A stretch of DNA of 64,000 nt, taken from NCBI GenBank assembly GCA_028873515.1, contig JAGWIG010000004.1, positions 1-64,000 on the forward strand, in the 5' to 3' direction. Of the stretch, positions 1-9,327 are shown in pieces; the first letter of the stretch is position 1, and every line of letters begins with the position of its first letter. The stretch is from Pseudomonadota bacterium. Its GTDB lineage: Bacteria; Pseudomonadota; Gammaproteobacteria; Burkholderiales; REEB80. The position numbers were made by a program, and so were the translations under genes. Below the pieces are notes generated by a model that worked only from the letters and a program-made list of their open reading frames with translations, was not told where the DNA came from and did not search any database.

Positions 1-2
1 AG

Positions 3-308
3 GACAGTCGGGTATCACAATCCGGATTCGTCTGCCTGAGCTGCGGGAACACCGACCATGCGGATCACAATGCGGCAAAGGTTATTGCCCTGCGCGGTGT
101 CCGGCAGTTATTGTCCGGGAAGGGTGTTCAGAAAGAAAAGAAACGGTGCGGGATCACAAGGAACAAGGTAGGGGCGGAAGGCTCCGAACCGGTTGCACAA
201 ACGCAATCTACGCCTGGGGAGACCAAGGTAAGCCGTGGTGGTGGCAACACCCCTGCGCACTGGTCGTCGAGCCAGGAAACCCCCGCTACAACGCGTTTAC
301 GCGCTTAG
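3..308 (+). pseudogene. tnpB: C-terminal part of IS200/IS605-family TnpB (5' end outside window)
   Basis: Open frame from base 3 reads ...SQSGFVCLSCGNTDHADHNAAKVIALRG..., the TnpB zinc-finger CxxC plus HADxNAA (RuvC-III Asp) signature; stop at 306-308. Confidence 0.75.
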
Positions 309-323
309 TGGCAGGAGACTTCA
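287..323 (+). mobile_element. Putative right end of the IS605-type element (imperfect hairpin followed by TTCA)
   Basis: gctac-aa-cgcg-ttta-cgcg-ctta-gtggc can fold as a hairpin just beyond/overlapping the tnpB stop, followed by ggagacTTCA. Confidence 0.4.
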
Positions 324-482
324 TTTATAGTTACTATTGGTGTAATCAAGAGCATATTTCCCTATATTCAGGGTCGGTGATGGACTTCAGCAGTCAAATA
401 TGAAAAGTCTGGAGAAAGTCAACCGGAAAATGAGGAATTCTTTGGTCTGACTTACTGTGTCGACTGTGATAAAGTTTCAAGA

Positions 483-1886
483 ATGAACACACCGATACTT
501 TCTACAAATACCGTGACTACAAACGCCGGGATTGACAATTTGAAATTGCCTCCTCATTCGATCGAGGCTGAACAGTCTGTTCTTGGCGCCTTGTTGATAG
601 AAAATGCAGCATGGGAGCGTATTGGCGATTTGATTGATGAATCAGATTTCTATCGCCAGGATCATCGTCTTATCTACCATCATATCGTTAAATTGATTGA
701 CAGAAATTCTCCGGCCGATGTTATTACAGTTTCCGAGGCTTTGGGTTCATGTAATGAACTGGTTACGGCGGGAGGGCTTTCATATCTCAGTGCGCTTGTA
801 GAAAATACTCCTTCTTCTGCCAATATCCGTCGATATGCTGAAATTGTGCGTGAGCGCTCCATAATGCGGCGGCTGGTTGAAGTCGGCGGTCAAATTGCCG
901 ATTCTGCATTTAATCCTCGGGGCAGGGATGCTGCACAATTGCTTGATACTGCTGAAGGAGCAGTGTTTGAGATAGCTGAAGCAGGCGCGCGTGGTAAACA
1001 GGGCTTTGTCAGTATGCAACCCCTGCTGAAGCAGGTCGTGACACGAATCGATGAATTGTATCACAGGGATAATCCCAATGAAGTAACTGGCATGCCTACA
1101 GGATACCTTGATCTTGATGAGAAGACTTCTGGATTGCAGCCTGGGGATCTGATTATCGTTGCAGGTCGACCCTCGATGGGGAAAACGGCATTTTCGTTGA
1201 ATATTGCTGAACATGTTGCGCTTGCAACGAACAAGCCCGTAGCTATTTTTTCTATGGAAATGCCAGGCACGCAGCTTGTTATGCGTATGTTAGGGTCGGT
1301 AGGCCGGTTAGATCAGCATAAACTCAGGAATGGTCGTCTTGAAAATGATGATTGGGAAAAATTGACCCATGCATTAGGAAAACTCAACGATGCGCCTCTT
1401 TTTATTGATGAAGCTGGCTCGCTTACAGTGATGGACTTGCGTGCAAGGGCACGGCGCCTGCATCGCCAGCACGGAGGGTTAGGTCTTATCGTGGTGGATT
1501 ATATCCAGCTTATGTCGGCAGGAGAGAATCATCCAGGAGAAAACCGCGCGACAGAGCTTTCAGAAATTTCCCGTTCACTAAAGTCCTTGGCTAAGGAGCT
1601 GAAGGTGCCCCTTATTGCTTTATCACAGCTGAACCGCTCACTTGAACAACGCCCAAACAAACGACCAATAATGAGTGATCTGCGAGAAAGTGGGGCTATT
1701 GAGCAGGATGCGGATCTGATAATGTTTATTTATCGGGATGAGGTATACAACCCTGAGACACAGGAAAAGGGAAGCGCTGAAATTATTATAGGTAAGCAGA
1801 GAAATGGTCCAATTGGTACTGTTCGACTCACCTTTCTGGCTGAATATACCCGATTTGAAAATTTTGTTCATGGTAATGACTATTAA
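483..1886 (+). CDS. dnaB: Replicative DNA helicase DnaB
   Basis: 467 aa; PPHSIEAEQSVLGALL N-domain, GRPSMGKTAFSLN Walker A, DYIQLM Walker B. Confidence 0.97.
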   Translation: MNTPILSTNTVTTNAGIDNLKLPPHSIEAEQSVLGALLIENAAWERIGDLIDESDFYRQDHRLIYHHIVKLIDRNSPADVITVSEALGSCNELVTAGGLSYLSALVENTPSSANIRRYAEIVRERSIMRRLVEVGGQIADSAFNPRGRDAAQLLDTAEGAVFEIAEAGARGKQGFVSMQPLLKQVVTRIDELYHRDNPNEVTGMPTGYLDLDEKTSGLQPGDLIIVAGRPSMGKTAFSLNIAEHVALATNKPVAIFSMEMPGTQLVMRMLGSVGRLDQHKLRNGRLENDDWEKLTHALGKLNDAPLFIDEAGSLTVMDLRARARRLHRQHGGLGLIVVDYIQLMSAGENHPGENRATELSEISRSLKSLAKELKVPLIALSQLNRSLEQRPNKRPIMSDLRESGAIEQDADLIMFIYRDEVYNPETQEKGSAEIIIGKQRNGPIGTVRLTFLAEYTRFENFVHGNDY

Positions 1887-1960
1887 ATCGGGTGGGCGAT
1901 CAGCCTGTCATGAAGTTTTCTTGTCATTAAAGATGGTTTTTTTATGAAGCATGGATTTAC

Positions 1961-3019
1961 ATGTCTCGTCCTTTGATAGCAAGAATAGATTTACAGGCTC
2001 TCCATCATAATGTTTCCCTTGTACGTGCTTGTGCGCCCGGTGCAAAGTTACTTGCGGTCATCAAGGCTAATGCATACGGTCATGGTATGTTGCGTATTGC
2101 TCATGCCTTGGATGTAGAAGGTTTTGCTATTTTAACGCTTGATGAGGCGTTATGTTTGCGTAAGGAAGGGTTTACTTGCCCAATTTTGATGCTCGAAGGC
2201 GTTTTTAGTGCTGATGAATGGCCTGTTCTTGATAAAGGTAAAATTTCCGCAGTAGTTCATACGTTTGAACAGATTGTTTGGCTCGAGCAGGCGGTTCTTA
2301 AATCACCGGTTGATGTTTTTTTAAAATTAAATACGGGTATGAACCGTTTAGGCTTCGATGCTGGGAAGATTCGTGAAGCGCATGGAAGGCTTCAGGGATG
2401 CCCGAATGTTGCGTCTATCACGATGATGACACATTTTTCGCAGGCTGATGAAGAAGCAGGAATTGGAAAACAAATGAACTGTTTCAGGCAGATGACCAAG
2501 GCGTTTCATTATCCAGAAAGCTTGGCTAATTCAGCAGCTATTTTGCGTCACCCTGCCACCCATCGAGATTGGGTACGTGCAGGAATTATGCTCTATGGCG
2601 CCTCGCCTATTGATGGAATGAGTGCGCAGTCGCTTGGGTTGCGTCCTGTAATGACACTTGAGAGCGCTCTGATTGGAGTGCAGGAAGTCAAAAAAGGACA
2701 AATGGTTGGATATGGAAATGAATGGATAGCGAGCGGAAAGAAGCGTATCGGAGTGGTTGCCTGTGGATATGCAGATGGTTATCCACGTCATGCCCCAAGT
2801 GGTACCCCAGTTCTCGTTGCTGGCTGTCGCGTGCCTTTGGTTGGAAGGGTTTCGATGGATATGCTGGCAGTGGACATTACCGAAGTACCTCATGCTCAAC
2901 CTGGTTCAAGGGTCATTCTTTGGGGAGAGGGATTACCCGTTGAAGAAGTAGCTGCATCGTCTGGGACGATATGCTATGAGCTGTTAAGCGCGTTAATGCC
3001 ACGAGTAAAAACAATTTAA
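1961..3019 (+). CDS. alr: Alanine racemase
   Basis: AVIKANAYGHG PLP-lysine motif; GRVSMDMLAVDIT. Confidence 0.96.
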   Translation: MSRPLIARIDLQALHHNVSLVRACAPGAKLLAVIKANAYGHGMLRIAHALDVEGFAILTLDEALCLRKEGFTCPILMLEGVFSADEWPVLDKGKISAVVHTFEQIVWLEQAVLKSPVDVFLKLNTGMNRLGFDAGKIREAHGRLQGCPNVASITMMTHFSQADEEAGIGKQMNCFRQMTKAFHYPESLANSAAILRHPATHRDWVRAGIMLYGASPIDGMSAQSLGLRPVMTLESALIGVQEVKKGQMVGYGNEWIASGKKRIGVVACGYADGYPRHAPSGTPVLVAGCRVPLVGRVSMDMLAVDITEVPHAQPGSRVILWGEGLPVEEVAASSGTICYELLSALMPRVKTI

Positions 3020-3071
3020 CTTTTTCATTGATAATATCCTGCTAACCTTATTTTGTTGTGTTGAGGACTTC

Positions 3072-4445
3072 ATGCCGAAAAACAAGACTGTCTATGTCTG
3101 TAATGATTGTGGAGCGAAGTTTGGTCAGTGGCAGGGGCAATGTGGAGATTGTGGGGAATGGAATACCATCTTTGAAACCCCTGTCATTTCAGATCGGGTT
3201 GATAGAGGAACAAAATATAGCGGATATAGCGGACAGACTTTACCTAAAATTCAATCCATGACAGAAATCAGGTTGGATGAAATTCCAAGAATTTCCTCTA
3301 CCATGGCTGAAATGGATAGGGTTCTGGGTGGAGGGCTGGTTCCAGGTTCTGTTGTCCTGCTTGGTGGAGATCCAGGTATTGGCAAATCGACTTTGCTGCT
3401 TCAGATTCTATGCCAACTTCCAGCACATTTGGGATCGCTTTATGTTACAGGTGAAGAATCCTTGTCGCAGGTCACATTGCGGGCGCGGCGCCTTGGATTA
3501 CCAGAAAGGAATATAAAACTTCTTGCTGAAACGAATATCGACTGCATAACTAGGTTAGCGTTACAGGAAAAACCTAGGATTATTGTAATTGATTCCATTC
3601 AGACTATGTATTTGCAGGACATAGCTTCCGCTCCTGGTAGTGTTTCGCAGGTGCGTGAGACGGCAGCGCATCTTGCCCGTTTTGCCAAGCAGACAAATAC
3701 GATGATGTTTCTTATTGGGCATGTTACCAAGGATGGCGGTGTGGCAGGTCCTCGTGTTCTTGAACATATCATGGATGCAGTCATTTTCATTGAAGGGCGT
3801 GCTGATAGTCGGTTTCGCATTATGCGGGCGATGAAGAACCGTTTTGGAGCAGCTAATGAGCTCGGTGTTTTTGCCATGACTGAAACAGGCATGAAGGAAG
3901 TTAAGAATCCTTCAGCAATTTTTTTATCACGGCTTGATGATCCAGCACCTGGTTCGGTTGTAATGGTCATATGGGAAGGATCTCGCCCTCTGCTTATAGA
4001 AATTCAGGCGCTTATGGATGAAAGCCACGGAGAGTCTCCAAAACGGGTAACCGTGGGCATGGAACAGAATCGTCTTGCCATGTTACTTGCCGTTCTTCAT
4101 CGTCACGGAGGAATTCCAGCTTATGATCAGGATATATTTATAAATATTGTTGGTGGGGTAAATGTGCGAGAAACGTCAGCCGATCTTGCATTATTGCTGG
4201 CTTTGGTATCAAGCCTTAGAAGTCGGGCACTTCCGAGGGATTTGGTAGTTTTTGGCGAAGTAGGTTTGTCAGGAGAAATCCGCCCTGTTGCAAGTGGCAC
4301 AGAACGTTTGCGCGAAGCGGTTAAACATGGCTTTAAACGAGCAATAATTCCAAAAGCTAATGCACCTCGCGGTGGTGTTGATGGAATGGAATTAATTCCT
4401 GTAATGTTTTTATCCGAAGCTTTGGTAGCAATTCGTGATGCATGA
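3072..4445 (+). CDS. radA: DNA repair protein RadA
   Basis: N-terminal CxxC...CxxC zinc finger, GGDPGIGKSTLLLQ Walker A, KNRFG motif. Confidence 0.97.
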   Translation: MPKNKTVYVCNDCGAKFGQWQGQCGDCGEWNTIFETPVISDRVDRGTKYSGYSGQTLPKIQSMTEIRLDEIPRISSTMAEMDRVLGGGLVPGSVVLLGGDPGIGKSTLLLQILCQLPAHLGSLYVTGEESLSQVTLRARRLGLPERNIKLLAETNIDCITRLALQEKPRIIVIDSIQTMYLQDIASAPGSVSQVRETAAHLARFAKQTNTMMFLIGHVTKDGGVAGPRVLEHIMDAVIFIEGRADSRFRIMRAMKNRFGAANELGVFAMTETGMKEVKNPSAIFLSRLDDPAPGSVVMVIWEGSRPLLIEIQALMDESHGESPKRVTVGMEQNRLAMLLAVLHRHGGIPAYDQDIFINIVGGVNVRETSADLALLLALVSSLRSRALPRDLVVFGEVGLSGEIRPVASGTERLREAVKHGFKRAIIPKANAPRGGVDGMELIPVMFLSEALVAIRDA

Positions 4446-4553
4446 TTCATTGAGATGAGTGAATTTCGCACGAGCCTAGGCAAAGCGTGAAACGAGGTCC
4501 AAGGGTCCGGATGTTTGAGTTTAGGGCCAAACCCATGTCTTTCTATCACCACC

Positions 4554-5774
4554 TTACCCTTTCTGGGAATTGTCCAGCTCACTTAATTCATTTTTTTGAC
4601 AGGCTCTTAACATGTTTCCAACATGATATATGCCTAAAAAAATGAATAGGCCAAAAACGACTGTAATCGTTGTAATAGGAATATCAAGTTTTACAGCAAG
4701 AGCATAGAGTCCAACCATAATGAGCATGGACAGGTTTTCAAAGAGGCTTTGCACCGCGACAGCATATCCAGAGCCTATTGAATTGTATCCAGCCTGTTGT
4801 AGGATTGCATTGAGAGGCACGACCCAAGTCCCACCACAAAAGCCAAGCATAATCAGAACAGATGTTGCAATAGATAAGGTATGGATTGGGATCATCAGAA
4901 TCAGTAATGGACCAATGGCAAGCCCAAAAGGTAATATTTTTAAAATATTGTCGAGCCGGATGATTCTCCCGGCAAGGATTGCACCGAAAATGATACCAAT
5001 GGCAATAACGCCGTTAAGATTAGCAGCTGTGTGGTTATTCTGAATCCCAAAGGCGAATGGAACCCATGCAATAAGTAAAAATCTCATGGCACTACCTGTG
5101 CCCCAAAAAATGCTGGTGCCTACAAGGCTTGCCCTTGCAGGAGCAATGGCTGTGAGGGTGCGTGCAGATTGATAACAGTTTGTTATGAAGTGGGTTACGT
5201 TAAGTTTCTTACCTGCATGAACAGGGGAAATGCTCGGAATGGCCAAATTGACCGTAGCTGCTAAGGAATAAATTAAGCCAACAGTGACCAATCCTCCCTG
5301 TATGGACCAGTCAGCAAGATGCCCGCCAATAATTACTCCAAGCAGAATGGCTACGATAGTGCTGGATTCAAGCCATGCATTAGCACCAATCAGTCCTTCG
5401 TAGGATACAAGTTCAGTTAAAATTCCATATTTGGCTGGCGCGTAAATGGCGGCCCCAAGGCCGACGATCCCATAGTCTGCGAGAGGGGAAATTTTTCCGG
5501 CAAGCAACAATATTGCTCCAATGAGTTTAATGCCATTTCCAAGCATCAACACTCGACCTTTGGCGTGATTATCTGCATATGGGCCTACAAAAGGGGCAAA
5601 AAGAATGAATGGAATGACAAACATGATCTGGAGAAAAGGGATGTGCCAAGCAGGAGCATGCTCTAATTTGAGAAACCCGATGGTTACAAACAAGAGTGCG
5701 TTATCTGCTAATGCAGATAAAAACTGGGCAGCAAGCAGGGCTAAAAATCCTGAAGGAGGTTTAGGGTTGATCAT
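4554..5774 (-). CDS. lplT: MFS lysophospholipid transporter LplT-like
   Basis: 406 aa 12-TM MFS protein; FLALLAAQFLSALADNALLFVTIGFL N-terminus typical of LplT. Confidence 0.85.
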   Translation of the reverse strand: MINPKPPSGFLALLAAQFLSALADNALLFVTIGFLKLEHAPAWHIPFLQIMFVIPFILFAPFVGPYADNHAKGRVLMLGNGIKLIGAILLLAGKISPLADYGIVGLGAAIYAPAKYGILTELVSYEGLIGANAWLESSTIVAILLGVIIGGHLADWSIQGGLVTVGLIYSLAATVNLAIPSISPVHAGKKLNVTHFITNCYQSARTLTAIAPARASLVGTSIFWGTGSAMRFLLIAWVPFAFGIQNNHTAANLNGVIAIGIIFGAILAGRIIRLDNILKILPFGLAIGPLLILMIPIHTLSIATSVLIMLGFCGGTWVVPLNAILQQAGYNSIGSGYAVAVQSLFENLSMLIMVGLYALAVKLDIPITTITVVFGLFIFLGIYHVGNMLRACQKNELSELDNSQKG

Positions 5775-5818
5775 TTATTTTTTCTTGTGCATATCTGTTT
5801 TAGTTTTCTGTTTTGATA

Positions 5819-6595
5819 TCAATTTGATGGATCGTCCTCTGTAGAAGAGTCCATATGGAGGGTTTCGCCATTGCGTGATTTTCCCGCATCGCTCATTAAG
5901 TATAAATATAGAGGAGCCAAATCTTCCATGCTTGGCAAGGACGGACGGTACTCTCCAGGATGGGTACGTGCTCTTTGAGGACTTGCAACTGGCCCGGGGA
6001 GCAAATTGGCTGTTCGAACATTGGGGTGTATGGAAAGCTCATCTGCCAGGACATGCATTAAGGCATTTCTAGCATACATGGAAGCGCAGAATCCTCCCCA
6101 GTAAGCAGAAGCCTTTAATCCATGGGGTTCCTGGGTAAATAAAATTGCGGCATTCGGAGCTTTGTACATAATAGGGAGACAGGCCCTTGTCAGGGCAAAT
6201 GGTCCGAGTACATTAGCTGAAAACATTTGCTGCCATTCATCTAGAGTCTGATTTTCCAATGGAGTTAATTGGTAAATGTTTGAAGCGCTATGCAAGATTC
6301 CATCCAGTCGACTGAAGTTTATGGTAATTGCAGTGATCATATTCATGAAATCACTATCTGTGGCGCGATAGAAATCGATTGGGAAAATAATAGGTTCGGG
6401 ATGACCCCCATCAACAATCCTGTCATAGGTTGCCTCAAGTTTTTCCTGGCTTCGACCACACAAAATGACAGTAGCACCATATGCAGCATAGAGTGTGGCA
6501 GCCATTTGGCCTAAACCCTGCCCTGCACCGGTTACAAGGATAACGCGGTCATGGAGGAGGTTATCTGGGGCCACATAGTCACGGATTGTCTGCAT
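5819..6595 (-). CDS. SDR-family protein, YciK-like, probable pseudoenzyme
   Basis: VTGAGQGLGQ Rossmann motif; YciK-like C-terminus; the YxxxK position reads F-C-A-S-M. Confidence 0.85.
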   Translation of the reverse strand: MQTIRDYVAPDNLLHDRVILVTGAGQGLGQMAATLYAAYGATVILCGRSQEKLEATYDRIVDGGHPEPIIFPIDFYRATDSDFMNMITAITINFSRLDGILHSASNIYQLTPLENQTLDEWQQMFSANVLGPFALTRACLPIMYKAPNAAILFTQEPHGLKASAYWGGFCASMYARNALMHVLADELSIHPNVRTANLLPGPVASPQRARTHPGEYRPSLPSMEDLAPLYLYLMSDAGKSRNGETLHMDSSTEDDPSN

Positions 6596-6864
6596 GATTC
6601 ATTCCAGTAGGTGAATAGATAGATTCACACATTTTAACCTACTTTGTATTGGAGCTTCGATAGCCGCGAGATAACAGCCTGTAATTTTTAGTAGGCAATC
6701 AAGATATGGGTACTTTGTTTTTTAAAACCGGATGAATCACGTACGAAATAGTTTGGTAAACAGTTTGCTTTTTGTGGTGACCTTGGCTCAAATCAGTTAC
6801 ATGGCGAAAGCTGGTCCAGAAATGACTGAGGAAAAGGTTAATCTTCACTGTGGTTCAGAGATGA

Positions 6865-7698
6865 TTAACCTTTGAACCAGACCCAGAGTGCAATTAATAT
6901 TTTTCTATGTGGAGGAAGGGCTATTTTGTGATCAAGTACCATGAATCCATCCAGTTCAATTTCATCTAGCAAAGCAAGATTAATTGCCGCTGAGATGAGC
7001 CCAGGGATTTGAAGTTTCCGATCAGGGAAAGGTAGAAATTTGAAGGCTGCATGATATAAGTTTCTGATCCGTTCGGCTTCAAATTTCATGAGTTCCTGAA
7101 AATTTTTGGTATATCTTGCGTTCAGGATATCTGCTGCCGGTACATTAAACTGGGCTAAATCTTCCATCGGTAGGTAGATGCGGTTATGCCTTGCATCTTC
7201 ACCGACATTCCGCAGGATATTGCCGAGTTGAAAAGAAATACCAAGTTTATTAGCATAGTCAATAGTTTGTGAGTCTGTATAGCCTAGTATTGTGGTTGAT
7301 ATAACGCTGACTATTCCAGCTGTTTTGCAGCAATATTCTTGTAGGTTTTCAAAAGTCTCATAGCGGCTGCTTGATAAATTCATTTCAACTCCACTGATGA
7401 TCTCTTCAAGGCTTTCAGCGTGAATTTTTAGAGTAGATAAGTAGGGCAATATTGCTTTGGTGACAGGATGATGTGGCTGGCCCTGGTAGGTATCTGCGAG
7501 CTCCTGCCTCCACCATGATAATTTTGAAAGGGCTATTTGTGGATCGCTGCATTTTTCGACAATTTCGTTGGCTTCCTGGTAGAACGCATAAAGTGCAGTT
7601 AGGGCCTGTCGTTTAGTTTTTGGCAGGAACATAAAACTGTAATGGAGATTTGAATGACTATGAGCAGTTTTATCCCTGCAATATTCATCTGGAGTCAA
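6865..7698 (-). CDS. Squalene/phytoene synthase family protein, HpnD-like
   Basis: LTPDEYCRDK...SFMFLPKTKRQALTALYAFYQEANEIVEK...QLGNILRNVGEDARHNRIYLP. TTG start at 7698 matches the usual MTPDEYC start; the longer ORF to 7830 is probably untranslated. Confidence 0.85.
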   Translation of the reverse strand: MTPDEYCRDKTAHSHSNLHYSFMFLPKTKRQALTALYAFYQEANEIVEKCSDPQIALSKLSWWRQELADTYQGQPHHPVTKAILPYLSTLKIHAESLEEIISGVEMNLSSSRYETFENLQEYCCKTAGIVSVISTTILGYTDSQTIDYANKLGISFQLGNILRNVGEDARHNRIYLPMEDLAQFNVPAADILNARYTKNFQELMKFEAERIRNLYHAAFKFLPFPDRKLQIPGLISAAINLALLDEIELDGFMVLDHKIALPPHRKILIALWVWFKG

Positions 7699-7934
7699 TT
7701 TTTTTCCTGAGTCTGAATTTAAGAGATAAAAAAACCATTGCCAGATAGTTGTTCTGGCGTGAGTGGTTTGTCGTTTGTTAAATATATTACCGTGTAATGG
7801 TGCTATGAGGTGAATGATGCAAAGTAGCACTTCTCGTCATTTTGCTTGTTTAATCACAGAATAATATGGTAATTCCCATGCAGGGATGGGATCCTGCTTC
7901 GAATATATATATTCGATAAACTCTTGTCTAGACT

Positions 7935-7974
7935 TGGATGTCCTTGGATGTCCGTGGATGTCCGTGGATGTCCG
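7935..7974. repeat. Four tandem copies of a 10-bp unit, tggatgtcc(t/g)
   Basis: tggatgtcct tggatgtccg tggatgtccg tggatgtccg read directly. Confidence 0.95.
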
Positions 7975-8084
7975 TGTTATTGGAATTGTCCGGCTTAAAT
8001 TATTAGGTAGCGGTATCATCATGATTCAACATGGCTTGCGTATCAAGTTTTAAAGTGGCATACAAATTTATAAATCGTTTGAAT

Positions 8085-8624
8085 TTATAGAGTTGATGTT
8101 GCCAAAAAACGGGAACGTAGTGCGTAATGTGGTCCCTGCTCAGTGGGGCAGGATTGTACCAGGACAAATTCGCATATGCGCCAGAGAATATCAATTTTAA
8201 TCAAGGGAAGAGTGCCTTGAATATTTCTCATAAGGCTGACATGGGGTAAAAAAGCCAGTTTCTTTTGTGAGTAGCCAGTCTGATCAAGAATAGCAATTAA
8301 GCGGGCCTGAAGTTTGATTAAAGCTTCAGGCACAGCTTTAGGAACTGCACTTAACAAGTTGATTTTAGGCCAGGCTTCAAGCAGGTTTAATTTTATTTCA
8401 AAGGGAAGGAATCGTATTGAAGAGATCGTTTGAATTAATTCTGGAATTTTAGGATTGGGGGTTTCTCCTAGGAAGACTAGGGTGAGATGGAATGTTTCTG
8501 GAGATAAATTGCGTCCCTTAAGGAAAGGTGTGGCAAGATGTTGTGCCTCCTGTAATGCCTTGGCCTGTTCCGCGTTTGGCCAGAGGGCAAAAAATATTCT
8601 TGACGTGTCAGCCATTTTTAACAA
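8085..8624 (-). CDS. thpR: RNA 2',3'-cyclic phosphodiesterase (2'-5' RNA ligase family)
   Basis: Two HxT/SL motifs: FHLTLVFLGET and PHVSLMRN. Confidence 0.9.
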   Translation of the reverse strand: MLKMADTSRIFFALWPNAEQAKALQEAQHLATPFLKGRNLSPETFHLTLVFLGETPNPKIPELIQTISSIRFLPFEIKLNLLEAWPKINLLSAVPKAVPEALIKLQARLIAILDQTGYSQKKLAFLPHVSLMRNIQGTLPLIKIDILWRICEFVLVQSCPTEQGPHYALRSRFLATSTL

Positions 8625-9243
8625 GATTCGGGTTTAAACTATAGAGGCCTGTCCATGAAGCAGAATCTATGATATGGCCCATGATGGCTTTACGCAAATT
8701 TAGACCGGTAAAATTCTCGGGTAGGGGAAGTTCTGACAAATCCAGGGCATAGAGAGTAAAAATATAATGATGGATGCGTTCATCATTCCATGGAGGGCAG
8801 GGTCCATCATAACCATAATAATCCCCCCGCATCTGGGGATCGTTGGCAAACCAGTCTGTGTAGGAGTTAAGCCCGGTACGCATGCCATTTTTTTCCTTAA
8901 GAGGAGGTTTTCCATGAGGTGTGATGCCATCAGAATGTGAGCCCGTATGTATACAGCAAGTATCCGGGGAAATGTTTATGGCAATCCAGTGAAAAAAATC
9001 GCATCGTGGCATATTAATATTAATAGCCAATCCTTCCTTGTTGACGTTTTCCGGAGAATTAGGCACATCTGAATCATGGCAGATCAAGGCCAGAGAGCGT
9101 GTTTGATCAGGAACATTGCGCCAATGTATATGTGGGTTTCGATTGGCGGATAATTTTATGTGATTTTGCGTATCCTTCATGCAAAAGGCAAATTCGGCGG
9201 GTATCCAATCTCCATTATCAAACCCCTTGACTGAAATCTCCAT
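8608..9243 (-). CDS. PEBP family (YbhB/YbcL-like) protein
   Basis: RSLALICHDSDVP, FFHWIAINI, YDGPCPPWNDERIHHYIFTLYALD motifs of the PEBP fold. Confidence 0.9.
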   Translation of the reverse strand: MEISVKGFDNGDWIPAEFAFCMKDTQNHIKLSANRNPHIHWRNVPDQTRSLALICHDSDVPNSPENVNKEGLAININMPRCDFFHWIAINISPDTCCIHTGSHSDGITPHGKPPLKEKNGMRTGLNSYTDWFANDPQMRGDYYGYDGPCPPWNDERIHHYIFTLYALDLSELPLPENFTGLNLRKAIMGHIIDSASWTGLYSLNPNLVKNG

Positions 9244-9327
9244 TATTTTCTCCTTTATTCTTTCTGTAGTTATTTTGAATAAAATGATAGCCGGTATGAA
9301 TGTATAGTCTCCGTGGAAATCTACAAT

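Noticed and set aside
780-1214. 144-aa ORF antisense to dnaB
   Set aside because: Fully inside a clear dnaB frame and no recognisable motifs; treated as shadow ORF.
2531-2899. 122-aa ORF antisense to alr
   Set aside because: Shadow ORF; the alr frame explains the region.
3599-3970. 123-aa ORF antisense to radA
   Set aside because: Shadow ORF of a conserved gene.
7935-7974. Short repeats as possible CRISPR
   Set aside because: Units are contiguous 10-mers without spacers; no cas genes in the window.
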